Shown here piece after piece: positions 1 through 8,303 of a stretch of DNA of 64,000 nt. The stretch lies in the NCBI GenBank assembly GCA_038206725.1, contig JBBRAO010000012.1, positions 1 through 64,000 of the forward strand. Reading direction: 5' to 3'. The notes under the pieces were generated by a model. It searched no databases, had not been told where the DNA came from, and was given only the letters and a program-made list of their open reading frames with translations. A program made the position numbers and the translations under genes. The stretch comes from JBAXXL01 sp038206725 (GTDB lineage: Bacteria > Bacteroidota > Ignavibacteria > Kapaibacteriales > UBA2268). Each line of letters opens with the position of its first letter. Position 1 is the first letter of the stretch.

Positions 1-511
1 TTTGTGGTGTGAAAACACCATAGGCAATGGTAATTCTTCCGGCGGCATACAGATATGGTTATAGCTGTGAGCTGTGAGCTGTGAGCTGTGAGCTGTGAGC
101 TGTGAGCTGTGAGCTGTGAGCTGTGAGCTGTGAGCTGTGAGCTGTGAGCTGTGAGCTGTGAGCTGTGAGCTGATTTGACGCCCTTTAGTTAATTTATTGT
201 AGAAAACCAAAACAAAGTTTTCAACAATACCCGATATTCGTAATAATAATTTTTTCCATTTTTCTCTTGGTGGCAAGAGTTTCTTCCTGTCGCAAAATAA
301 AAAAGATATGTCGAACGAATTTTTCATTTTATTTACTTTTTGTATTAATTCACTTTGCAAATATAATAAAATTATATTTAAATGCAAGCATTGTTTTTTT
401 CAATCAATGAGTTTTGAATGCTATTTAGAAAAATAAAAATTATAATGCACGTTCAACGTCCCTACAATGGAAAATTTCTGATTTTCGGGATTTAACTTTT
501 TTCATAACCTT
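1..511. other. Non-coding leader region with repeats
   Basis: I find no convincing gene before the transporter. The stretch opens with a small hairpin (GGTGT, GAAA loop, ACACC at about 6-19). It then holds a heptanucleotide tandem array (62-172) and, at 255-298, an inverted copy of a dispersed hairpin element also found near 30710. The rest is AT-rich and probably contains the promoter of the transporter gene, but I could not identify a convincing -33/-7 pair. Confidence 0.5.
62..172. repeat. Heptanucleotide tandem repeat (GTGAGCT)n
   Basis: About fifteen to sixteen uninterrupted copies of the 7-base unit GTGAGCT. The array is exact over its whole length, which implies recent slippage expansion. 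It is non-coding and lies about 340 bases upstream of the transporter start, so length changes would not shift a reading frame. Confidence 0.95.
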
Positions 512-2104
512 ATGGCATATATGAACGTCATACATTCAACATATTTTGCGTTATTCGCGATAGCGGCGCTTGGATTGCTACTAAGTAAAATCAAAATCAA
601 GGGCATATCCTTTGGTATGTCTTCAATCATTTTGGTTGCTCTTGTTTTTGGTCATTACGGCATTATGATTCCTCCTGAATTCAAGCAGATTGGACTTATA
701 CTCTTTATTTACTCGGTAGGTATTCAGGTCGGACCCGGATTTTTTGATTCATTCAGCCGAAAGACGCTCCCTTTATTAGCCGTTACGGTCGTAATTCTTC
801 TGAGCGGTGTGTTGCTGGCGTTTATAATGAGCGGTATTTTGGGTTACGATACCGCCATCAACGCGGGACTATTTTCCGGTGCGATGGCGAGTTCCTCAGG
901 TCTTGCCGCGGCGACGGGAACGATAAACAATCCAGTTACTTCGGTCGCTTTTGGTATAGTTTATCCAATCGGAATTTTAGCCGTTATTATATTTTTAGTT
1001 TTAGCTCCAAAGCTGTTCAATATTCATATCAACGAAGAAGAAGAGCGGTATATATGCGAAATTCGCAGAGAAAACCCTCAGCTTATTGTCAAAAATTATA
1101 TAGTTCAGAACGCGAATTTATTTAGTAAAACCATTGCCGAATCCAATATCCGTGGAATAACCGGCGGCAATATCTCGCAAGTGCAACACGAACAAGACTC
1201 TCGAGCCGCAAAACCCGATATGCCCTTAGAAGAAGGCGATGTTGTTAGGGTTTCCGGTACTCCGGCTGTTCACAATATGGTGAAATTGCTTGTCGGTGAT
1301 GAAACCGATAAAAAAATTCTAGTGAATAAGAACTTTGACGTTCGCCAAATATTGGTTATGAACAAAGAAGTAGTCAATAAATCGTTCGGACAACTACAAC
1401 TTAACGAACATTACGAAGCAATCGCTACACACCTTCGCCGCAGTGGAATTGATATTATACCGAAGGCGGATGTAAAACTTCGATTTGGTGATAAAATCAC
1501 AATCACCTGTCCGACAAATAATGTAAAAGAAGTAATCGCGCTATTGGGTGGAGACAAGAGCATATCTAAGGAACTGGATTTTTTCCCGATAGCGGTGGGT
1601 ATTTTGCTTGGTCTGTTGCTCGGAAATATAGTTTTCCCGTTAGTCGGATTTAAAATCAGTCTAGGAATTACAGGCGGAGTGCTAATCAGTTCAATGATTT
1701 TGAGCCGTTTGGGTAAAACGGGCAGAATACTATGGAATATTTCGGGGTCTAAAAACCAATTTATGCGCAAGCTCGGTTTGATATTTTTCCTTTCCGCAAT
1801 CGGCACCGACGCGGGAAGTAAATTGGTTTCAACACTCGAAACGCAGGGGCTTGGAATACTATCAAGCGGTCTTGTTATTGCTATTGTTCCGATGATAATC
1901 GGATTCCTCGTTGGCAAATATGTCCTGAAGATTAATTTGGTTACTTTGCTGGGTGTTTTAACAGGCAGTATGACCAGCACTCCGGGTTTGGATGCGGTAG
2001 AGACCCTCACCAAATCCAACGCCGCACGATTAGCTTACGCGGCGACTTATCCATTCGCCCTAGTACTGATAATTATCATCTGCCAAGTTATGGTATTGTT
2101 TTAG
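512..2104 (+). CDS. AspT/YidE-type membrane transporter with TrkA_C domains
   Basis: This is a predicted inner-membrane transporter of the aspartate:alanine exchanger (AspT/YidE/YbjL) family. The layout is typical. About five hydrophobic segments (residues 5-185) are followed by a soluble middle with TrkA_C-like regulatory domains (about 190-345), then five more segments (350-530). Each membrane half carries the Gly/Ser-rich duplicated signature: GAMASSSGLAAATG near residue 122 and GVLTGSMTSTPGLDAVE near 482. The length of 530 aa matches the family (about 550). An internal ATG at 521 is an equally possible start. The substrate cannot be told from sequence; family members exchange amino or dicarboxylic acids. 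It appears to be a single-gene unit. Confidence 0.85.
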   Translation: MAYMNVIHSTYFALFAIAALGLLLSKIKIKGISFGMSSIILVALVFGHYGIMIPPEFKQIGLILFIYSVGIQVGPGFFDSFSRKTLPLLAVTVVILLSGVLLAFIMSGILGYDTAINAGLFSGAMASSSGLAAATGTINNPVTSVAFGIVYPIGILAVIIFLVLAPKLFNIHINEEEERYICEIRRENPQLIVKNYIVQNANLFSKTIAESNIRGITGGNISQVQHEQDSRAAKPDMPLEEGDVVRVSGTPAVHNMVKLLVGDETDKKILVNKNFDVRQILVMNKEVVNKSFGQLQLNEHYEAIATHLRRSGIDIIPKADVKLRFGDKITITCPTNNVKEVIALLGGDKSISKELDFFPIAVGILLGLLLGNIVFPLVGFKISLGITGGVLISSMILSRLGKTGRILWNISGSKNQFMRKLGLIFFLSAIGTDAGSKLVSTLETQGLGILSSGLVIAIVPMIIGFLVGKYVLKINLVTLLGVLTGSMTSTPGLDAVETLTKSNAARLAYAATYPFALVLIIIICQVMVLF

Positions 2105-2466
2105 TGGGTAGGAATGAGAATACGATTCGTCACTCTGAACGAAGTGAAGAGTCCATCTTCTGAAACAATTTCTAATATAAGGATAGGTCGCGACCTGTCA
2201 GTTTTTGCATTTCATCATTCCGGACATCAATCAATCGGAATCCATCTCCACAGGCTGAAAGCCCTGCAATAAAATAGCTTGGTGGCAACAACCCAAGAAA
2301 ATATACCCCAGAGTCCTTCAGCCTGAAGTGCAGAAAGAAAATGGTTTTCTAAATACTTTTAATTATTTTTAATTATTTTTCTACTATTATTTAAGTGGAC
2401 AATACGATGTCCTATTCTATTTAGTAATTTTGATAATATTTATTAATTACAATTAGGAAAATAGAA
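2105..2466. other. Intergenic region with degenerate palindromic repeats
   Basis: No gene is seen. It contains a GAACGAAGTGAAGAGTCC-type dispersed motif (about 2138), a perfect 12-base palindrome AGGTCGCGACCT (2185-2196), and an imperfect inverted pair built on CAGGCTGAAAGCCCTGC (about 2252) and TTCAGCCTGAAG (about 2316). These look like relics of the repeat families scattered through the window. The final 100 bases are AT-rich and may hold the promoter for the next gene. Confidence 0.5.
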
Positions 2467-3174
2467 ATGAAAGACGAAATAATTATGAATGATAACGACA
2501 TCTATCTGCCAAAAGTTAGATATTATGATACCGAAGATACAATTATTATTAATTTCGGTACCGAAAGACAAGAATTTAAGGAATTGAAAAAAGTATGCAA
2601 AGAATTGGATATGAAAATTGCAAGATTAACTTCATCCCCTGAGATTTTTGGTCATCATTATTTGATATTGATTCTTGACCCGGATTTAACATACCAAGAT
2701 GATATTGATTGGTTCGACAATATGTCAAAAAACTTTGATGTGCGAGAAGTATCAATTCTATTCACAAGGAAATGTGAAATAAACAAGCTACCGAGCTCAA
2801 TAAGACGGTTTATTATCAAACAACCCGATGAATTCAATTACGATAATCTAAAGCTAATTCTATTAAATAAAAGGACAATTCACAGAAGAATAGCAAAAAC
2901 AAAAACTCAATATGATAGAAAACTTTTCCGAATGATGTATATTCTGACTAATTTGATGTATAAGCAAAAAAAGATTACAACTCAAGGTTTATGCAACGAA
3001 TTTAATGTATCCGAAAAAACTATTTATAGAGACATATTGATGCTACGATCTCTTGAAAATTATATAGAATATGACAAACCAAAAAAAGAGTGGCAGTTGG
3101 TTTTTTCTATATATAAATTCGATATCGATTTTGACTATAGGGAAAAAAGCCAACCAAATGAGGTGGCGGAATGA
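2467..3174 (+). CDS. HTH-domain protein of unknown function
   Basis: The protein has 235 residues, and I do not recognise its first two thirds. The C-terminal part (about 155-210) reads as a DeoR/HTH_11-type winged helix: a helix with KKITTQGLCNEFNVSEKTIYRD, in which SEKTIYRD has the look of a recognition helix, followed by a short wing ending in EWQLV. It is most likely a DNA-binding regulator with a novel N-terminal sensing or dimerisation region. It is soluble with no signal peptide, and Lys/Ile-rich like other accessory genes here. The stop codon overlaps the start of a 40-codon ORF (ATGA), so the two may be co-translated. The regulatory target is unknown. Confidence 0.6.
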   Translation: MKDEIIMNDNDIYLPKVRYYDTEDTIIINFGTERQEFKELKKVCKELDMKIARLTSSPEIFGHHYLILILDPDLTYQDDIDWFDNMSKNFDVREVSILFTRKCEINKLPSSIRRFIIKQPDEFNYDNLKLILLNKRTIHRRIAKTKTQYDRKLFRMMYILTNLMYKQKKITTQGLCNEFNVSEKTIYRDILMLRSLENYIEYDKPKKEWQLVFSIYKFDIDFDYREKSQPNEVAE

Positions 3175-3293
3175 CCACGTTTGGAAAAAACGATTTACTT
3201 GTCATAATAGGCAAAAAAGGTGAAGTGAAGTTTGCTAAAGATTTGGAAAATCAGATTAAAATTTTCCACAAAAGGATTTTATTTATGTTTTGA
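3171..3293 (+). CDS. Possible 40-residue small protein
   Basis: This short ORF starts at an ATG that overlaps the TGA of the upstream HTH gene by four bases, the classic translational-coupling arrangement. The product would be a basic soluble peptide of 40 residues beginning MTTFGKNDLLVIIGKKGEV. It has no recognisable domain. It could be a genuine small partner of the regulator, the N-terminal remnant of a larger decayed gene, or chance. The start overlap is the only positive evidence. Confidence 0.3.
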   Translation: MTTFGKNDLLVIIGKKGEVKFAKDLENQIKIFHKRILFMF

Positions 3294-3359
3294 CAAAACT
3301 TTTTTATTCTAAATTTTGTATTTTTGATATTAGAAATAAATTATATAAGAGATTTAATT

Positions 3360-4052
3360 ATGGATAACAAAAAAGAACAATTAATAGCAGTCATTTTTTC
3401 AATAGTTGGTTCATTGGCTATTTTGATAAGTTTGACAATTAAGGGTTTCACCACAGAAGCTTCGCTTGATGCAGTAAAGGACTTAGTCGGTTTACTCGTA
3501 ACGGTTGCCGTTTTTCTCTTAGCTTATTCGATTAGCAATAAAGCAAACAGTTTTAGTGATGTTGCAAGAGCGGTATTAATAAGGTTGCAAAAAGATAAGC
3601 CTAAAATATTATTGGGACCACGTTACAACAGAGATAATTATGATCCTGAAAAAGGGCAGGGATTAGAATATCTTTTTATTACCAACGCTGATTCTAATAA
3701 CAAACGAAGAGTCAAGTTTATACCTATTAAACCACTTGAAGAAGGTGTTTTAGCTATATATGTTCAAAAAGGAACTCTTGTTTACGGTTTAAACTATACA
3801 TCCGACGAAGCAACAACAGATGAAATAAAGAAAATACAGACAGAAGTTCATAAATCTGTATTAGCTTTACTAAAGAAAGAATATAACCGATATTATGAAA
3901 TAATAACAAATGTAAAAGATGACACAGCAATAATGATTGATTTCGATGAAACAAAATTGGGTAAGAAAAAATTCGCAAAATCAATTGAAGAATGTGTGAA
4001 TCAAGCTATTGAAATAATTCAAAAGTATCAAAGGAATAATAATGTATTATAA
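3360..4052 (+). CDS. Small two-TM membrane protein, unknown function
   Basis: The product has about 230 residues from the ATG at 3360; an upstream in-frame start at 3324 would add twelve residues that do not look like part of a membrane protein. Two hydrophobic helices (about residues 9-30 and 45-65) form a hairpin followed by a soluble C-terminal domain of about 160 residues. That domain has alternating strands and helices, and I do not recognise it. Upstream lies a plausible Bacteroidota promoter: TTTG at 3289-3292, 17 bases, then TAAATTTTG at 3310-3318. A MITE-like element follows the gene. Confidence 0.55.
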   Translation: MDNKKEQLIAVIFSIVGSLAILISLTIKGFTTEASLDAVKDLVGLLVTVAVFLLAYSISNKANSFSDVARAVLIRLQKDKPKILLGPRYNRDNYDPEKGQGLEYLFITNADSNNKRRVKFIPIKPLEEGVLAIYVQKGTLVYGLNYTSDEATTDEIKKIQTEVHKSVLALLKKEYNRYYEIITNVKDDTAIMIDFDETKLGKKKFAKSIEECVNQAIEIIQKYQRNNNVL

Positions 4053-4120
4053 TCGCACATTGTCAATAGATTTTTCCAATAATAGATAAAAATGACAACG
4101 AATTTTCACATAACGATATT

Positions 4121-4244
4121 AAAAACCTTATTTAACGTGTTGACCTTAGTAGAAAAATATTGGTGCCAGACTTCGCAACCTTATTACCTTATTGATAAAT
4201 CAGGAATTGTTTTCTACTAAGGTTGAATAGAAAATAAGGTTTTT
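4121..4244. repeat. MITE-like element, copy 1 (13-bp terminal inverted repeats)
   Basis: A 124-base non-coding element. Its ends are a perfect 13-base inverted repeat (AAAAACCTTATTT at 4121-4133, AAATAAGGTTTTT at 4232-4244). A nested second inverted pair lies inside (CCTTAGTAGAAAA at 4144-4156, TTTTCTACTAAGG at 4210-4222). Related degenerate copies lie at 23809-23909 and 24756-24828, around the toxin-antitoxin pair. I see no clear target-site duplication. Confidence 0.75.
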
Positions 4245-4319
4245 CAAGAAAAATGCGATTTTTTTGAAACAATGGCACTAATTAAATAAAAATTTTAACA
4301 ACCAATTGAAAGACAGATT

Positions 4320-5612
4320 ATGAACCTAACTATCCATCGCGGTACGAATGAAATAGGGGGCTCTTGTGTTGAATTGAAAACCGACACAACGCGCCTCCTG
4401 ATTGATTTAGGTCAGCCGATTGTAAACAAATCCGGCTCCAATTTCAATGCTGACCAAATGAAAGACAAAAGCATTGATGAATTAATAGCTCTCGGTATAT
4501 TGCCCGATGTCGCGGGTTTGTATAATGATGAAAGCGGAATAGACGCTGTATTGCTTTCGCACGCGCATATAGACCACTTCGGGCTAATGAATTATATTAA
4601 CAAGGATATTCCGGTTTACTTGGGTGAAGCCACTAACAAGATTATTGAGCTTAGCAGAGTGTTCACCCAAAGCGGAACAGTGATTAATAAGCCTGTTTGT
4701 TTTACAAAAGAAGTAGCGTTTACAATTGGCGATATTACGGTAACGCCTTATTGGATGGACCATTCCGCTTTCGACGCGTATGCCTTTCTGATAGAAGCCG
4801 CCGGCAAACGGATTTTCTACAGCGGCGATTTCCGCGCCCACGGTAGAAAAGAAAAGGTTTACCGATGGTTTTTGCATAACGCCCCGAGAGATATTGATTA
4901 TCTGATTTTGGAAGGTACAGGTATAGGCAAAAAGAATTTCAAGAGCGAACTCGAGGTCGAAGCGGAGATGACGGAAGCTTTTAGGAATTCCGATAATGGT
5001 TGCTATGTTTGGACTTCAACGCAAAATATTGACCGCTTGGTCTCGATTTACAAAGCTTGTGCCGCAGTAAATAAAACCTTAGTCGTTGATCCTTATGCGG
5101 CAAATGTATTGGACATTCTATCAAAATTTGCGCTTTTACCAAATCCCAAAAATGGATTTGCAAATATTAAAGTTATGTTTATAAGTAGTATGACAACAAA
5201 ACTTATTGAAAACAAACACGAAAATATGGTTTATCCATTAAAGAATTTTAAAATCAAATGGGAAGAAATCGCAAAATCGCCTGAAAAATATGTTATGCTT
5301 ATTCGGTCTTCGTTAAAGTCGGAGATTAAGAATATCGGCTGGCGGGACGGTAAACTAATTTATTCGATGTGGGAGGGTTATAAAAACCAACCGTCTTCTA
5401 AAAAGTTTTTGGATGATATGACCGCAAAGGGTTTTCAAATCATTGATATTCACGCAAGCGGGCACGCCGACGAAGCGACTTTGGTTGAATTTGCAAATGC
5501 TCTAAATCCCAAAAATATTATACCTATCCATACATTTGAAAAAACTCGGTATTCTTCGGTTTTCTCCCAACCCATCCGAATTCTGGATGATAATGAAATG
5601 CTGGAGTTATAG
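4320..5612 (+). CDS. RNase J-like metallo-beta-lactamase-fold hydrolase
   Basis: A 430-residue MBL-fold hydrolase. The zinc-binding motif HAHIDH is at residues 81-86. SGDFRAHG (about 169) supplies the next metal ligands, and HASGHADE (about 379) and IPIHTFE (about 400) resemble the late beta-CASP histidine motifs. The beta-CASP-like insert includes YVWTSTQNIDRL. This fits the RNase J/beta-CASP hydrolase group, so RNA or nucleic-acid hydrolysis is likely. It is shorter than true RNase J (about 550 aa) and lacks its C-terminal domain, so it should not be called rnjA outright. It is a single gene between two repeat-containing intergenic regions. Confidence 0.75.
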   Translation: MNLTIHRGTNEIGGSCVELKTDTTRLLIDLGQPIVNKSGSNFNADQMKDKSIDELIALGILPDVAGLYNDESGIDAVLLSHAHIDHFGLMNYINKDIPVYLGEATNKIIELSRVFTQSGTVINKPVCFTKEVAFTIGDITVTPYWMDHSAFDAYAFLIEAAGKRIFYSGDFRAHGRKEKVYRWFLHNAPRDIDYLILEGTGIGKKNFKSELEVEAEMTEAFRNSDNGCYVWTSTQNIDRLVSIYKACAAVNKTLVVDPYAANVLDILSKFALLPNPKNGFANIKVMFISSMTTKLIENKHENMVYPLKNFKIKWEEIAKSPEKYVMLIRSSLKSEIKNIGWRDGKLIYSMWEGYKNQPSSKKFLDDMTAKGFQIIDIHASGHADEATLVEFANALNPKNIIPIHTFEKTRYSSVFSQPIRILDDNEMLEL

Positions 5613-5772
5613 GGGAAGAGGTATGAAAAATGAGAAGACAGAAAAGTGCCGTAGGTACGAAATATGTGAATTTTTCCACCGCATTGCATACGGGGCTATT
5701 CACGTTCAACTACTTCATAGTTTGAAGTAGGACTCTTCACTTCATTCAAAATAACCACCTCCCTTATTAAAA

Positions 5773-5806
5773 ACTCATCCGATGACCGGGGAGTCATCGG
5801 ATGAGT
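5773..5806. repeat. Family A palindrome, free copy
   Basis: A perfect 14-base stem (ACTCATCCGATGAC at 5773-5786, complement at 5793-5806) with a 6-base loop. It lies between two convergent genes, 29 bases beyond the cargo gene stop, and could act as a bidirectional terminator. The same stem sits inside the coding region of the neighbouring gene at 5908-5938. Confidence 0.85.
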
Positions 5807-5834
5807 AAATTATTCTTTTTTGATTCTATAAACT

Positions 5835-7295
5835 TTATAATTTGTTGAATTTCGCCGTCTCGGCACCCACTCTCACAAAATACATTCCTCGTGGCAAACT
5901 CTGTATATTCATCCGATGACTTGAAGTCATCGGATGAATTGATTCGGACATCACGAGTTCGCCAAGTGTGTTGTAGATGTTCAGCTCATCAACCCCACGC
6001 TTAAGCGTGGGGTTGATGGCACTCAATTTTATCGTTATAAAATCAGACGCAGGATTAGGAAAGCAACTAAGCTCCAAGGAATTAGCATTTTCAATGACCG
6101 GTGTTATTTCGGTATATACAGCTTCTATTTTGTATGCTTTATAAGGATATGTTCTTCCTTTAGCATCTTCCAAAACCAGGTTTAAATCCATATCGTTCCA
6201 CTCTTCAAATGCCCAACCTTGCGCTGTGATAAGAGTAGTATTGCCATTTGCGTCTTCTGTGGTTAGTATTCGCTTCGAATTTACCCAGATATCACCCACC
6301 CAAGATTCGTTAAGCGTATTGAGCAGTTTGCCTTTGATATTATAAGTGTAAGTGTACCTGAATGAAGACTGCCAAGAACTGCCATACCAAATTTCAACCA
6401 ATTTCGATATAGCGTATTTGTTAGCGTCGTAGCCGTAAGTATTTCTAGCGGAGTTTACCCAATTATCTCCATCAGGAGTTTTGTAAAGTTCATATTTCAA
6501 ATTATCTTGATTATCGTACAGATAACTAGTTTTTTGAACATTTATCCAGTCTGCTCCAACCCAGGTTTCAATTAACAAACTACTTTTGCGGTCCAATGAA
6601 TCGTATTCTGTTGTTTCGCGGTTTTTATTTACAAACTGATTATTTACCCAATTTTCTTTTAAATACGTGGTTAAATTATTTTTCTCGTTATAGGTGTAGC
6701 TCAATCTATTGGTAAAAATCATTTTAGTATTTTGCATTTCTTCAATAGTATGGGTAAGCAGATTATTATTTGCGTCATAAGTATCAGTATGTCTGTAAGA
6801 TACTATTAAAACAGCGTTTTCCCATAATTCATATAATGTTGTTAATTTATTACCTCTAAGGTCATAAGTATAGGCATAATTATAATAATCCACCCAAGCG
6901 TTTTTATCCCAGAGTTCATAATGTGTATTTATCAAATTCCAGTTTTCGTCGTAAGTATAAGTACCACGTTGAGAATTCACCCAACTATTATTCTTCCAAT
7001 TTTCATATAAATATGTTAGTTGTTTTCCATTTTTGGCATAAGTTGTAGTCATTCTACCGGTTGTTTCCCAAACATCGACTTTACGATTTTGGTCTAAGCG
7101 TGTCGCATAATTGCCATATATATCGTAGGCATAAGAATATTTAATATCATACGAGGATGTCGAATATACGACCATATTGTCAAGCGCGGAAAATGTATCC
7201 AATATCTCCGAATCGTTATCTTTGGATTGTAGTTCCTGCGAAAATGCAGATGCAAATGATAAACAGAGCGTTAAAGCTATAAAAAAGTTCTTCAT
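5835..7295 (-). CDS. T9SS cargo protein with YD-like tyrosine repeats
   Basis: A secreted protein of 486 residues. It has an N-terminal signal peptide (MKNFFIALTLCLSFASAFSQ), then about nine imperfect repeats of 35-40 residues patterned as YTYD...N.L....E.W....W. These resemble YD/RHS-type or DUF-like repeat strands. It ends in a T9SS type A sorting domain (CFPNPASDFITI ... LPRGMYFVRVGAETAKF). The cargo gene at 17293 belongs to the same repeat family. The sorting domain contains two palindromes in frame: family B (5987-6018) encoding NPTLKRGVDE, and family A (5908-5938) encoding IHPMTSSHRM. The role is unknown; export to the cell surface through PorU/PorV is expected. Confidence 0.8.
   Translation of the reverse strand: MKNFFIALTLCLSFASAFSQELQSKDNDSEILDTFSALDNMVVYSTSSYDIKYSYAYDIYGNYATRLDQNRKVDVWETTGRMTTTYAKNGKQLTYLYENWKNNSWVNSQRGTYTYDENWNLINTHYELWDKNAWVDYYNYAYTYDLRGNKLTTLYELWENAVLIVSYRHTDTYDANNNLLTHTIEEMQNTKMIFTNRLSYTYNEKNNLTTYLKENWVNNQFVNKNRETTEYDSLDRKSSLLIETWVGADWINVQKTSYLYDNQDNLKYELYKTPDGDNWVNSARNTYGYDANKYAISKLVEIWYGSSWQSSFRYTYTYNIKGKLLNTLNESWVGDIWVNSKRILTTEDANGNTTLITAQGWAFEEWNDMDLNLVLEDAKGRTYPYKAYKIEAVYTEITPVIENANSLELSCFPNPASDFITIKLSAINPTLKRGVDELNIYNTLGELVMSESIHPMTSSHRMNIQSLPRGMYFVRVGAETAKFNKL
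5908..5938 (-). repeat. Family A palindrome inside a sorting-domain coding region
   Basis: A 15-base perfect stem around a single unpaired base (5923), read in frame in the second variable loop of the T9SS sorting domain. It encodes IHPMTSSHRM. The orphan sorting domain at 36711-36743 has the same element at the same protein position. Confidence 0.9.
5987..6018 (-). repeat. Family B 32-base perfect palindrome inside a sorting-domain coding region
   Basis: A perfect palindrome built on CCCCACGCTTAAGCGTGGGG with CATCAA/TTGATG flanks. It is read in frame as part of TLKRGVDE, in the first variable loop of the sorting domain. A second copy lies at the same protein position in the cargo gene at 17293. 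Confidence 0.9.
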
Positions 7296-7472
7296 ATATA
7301 CTCCAAAAAGGAAAAAACAATTGTTTAATCAACTATTATAGAATAACAAAATTATAGTATTATAACGATTTCTCCAAATAAATCTTGTTTTACAATCAAT
7401 TAATTTCAATTTTCAATTGTTTCGGCATTGGTTCGTCAAGGTTTTTTTATTAACTACGAATACTTGAATAAT

Positions 7473-8303
7473 ATGTTAAAAGATAAAGTTGAATTCTTTG
7501 CGAAGAATGGAATCGCAAATAACGAAAATGCTTTTTTTGAGTTCGCCGCAAATTTTACCGACGTCTTGGAAAAAGGAGAGCTTCGCTCAGCTTACCGCGC
7601 CGAAGATGGTAATTGGATTGTAAACTCTTGGGTAAAAGAAGGAATCCATTTGTTGTTTCAATATGGAATTCTTATGGATTTCTCTATTGACGACAATTTC
7701 AAGTTTTTCGATAAAAACACTTTGGGTCCTCGCAAAATGACTTTGGCGGATAACATCCGTTTGATCCCGGGCGGGTCTGCTATTCGTTGCGGCGTATTTA
7801 TTGGTGAAAGGGTTATCTGCGTTCCGCCTATGTATATAAATATTGGCGCTTATGTTGATTCGGGCAGTATGATAGATTCGCACGCTTTGGTCGGCACTTG
7901 TGCACAAATCGGCAAAAATGTTCATATCAGCGCGGCGGCTCAAATCGGCGGTGTATTGGAACCGGCCGGTGCAAGACCTGTAATAATAGAAGATAATGTG
8001 ATGGTTGGTGGTAACTGTGGTGTTTACGAAGGTGTATTAGTTCGACAAGGTGCTGTTTTGGGCACGGGTGTAATTTTAAACGCATCTACCCATATTTATG
8101 ACCTCGTAAATGAAAGAGTAATAAAATCCGCAGGTGATGTGCCTTTGGAAGTTCCTGAAAAAGCAGTTGTTATTCCGGGGAGTAGAGCTTTGAGTTCGGA
8201 CTTTGCAAAGACATTTGGACTGTCTATTTCGACGCCGATAATCATAAAATATCGGGATGACAAAACAAATATTAAAACCGCATTGAATGATTTATTGCGA
8301 TAG
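7473..8303 (+). CDS. dapD: 2,3,4,5-tetrahydropyridine-2,6-dicarboxylate N-succinyltransferase
   Basis: This enzyme succinylates tetrahydrodipicolinate in the lysine/meso-diaminopimelate pathway, supplying peptidoglycan precursors. An N-terminal helical domain is followed by left-handed beta-helix hexapeptide repeats (IRLIPGGSAIRCGVFIG through VILNASTHIYDL). These include the typical YVDSGSMIDSHALVGTCAQIG segment. I chose the ATG at 7473 (276 aa, close to the family's usual 275); a TTG at 7428 would add 15 residues without homologous appearance. The 3' end overlaps the convergent adk gene by 12 bases. Confidence 0.92.
   Translation: MLKDKVEFFAKNGIANNENAFFEFAANFTDVLEKGELRSAYRAEDGNWIVNSWVKEGIHLLFQYGILMDFSIDDNFKFFDKNTLGPRKMTLADNIRLIPGGSAIRCGVFIGERVICVPPMYINIGAYVDSGSMIDSHALVGTCAQIGKNVHISAAAQIGGVLEPAGARPVIIEDNVMVGGNCGVYEGVLVRQGAVLGTGVILNASTHIYDLVNERVIKSAGDVPLEVPEKAVVIPGSRALSSDFAKTFGLSISTPIIIKYRDDKTNIKTALNDLLR

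Noticed and set aside
6..19. Hairpin at the window start as the terminator of an unseen gene
   Set aside because: The stem is only five or six bases and has no T-tail; the upstream context is outside the window.
1411..2019. 202-codon minus-strand frame inside the transporter gene
   Set aside because: A shadow of a well-supported membrane protein gene; its translation has no recognisable domain or start signal.
5536..5730. Small plus-strand frame overlapping the end of the RNase J-like gene
   Set aside because: It lies in a different frame over conserved hydrolase coding sequence and repeat DNA, with no supporting features.
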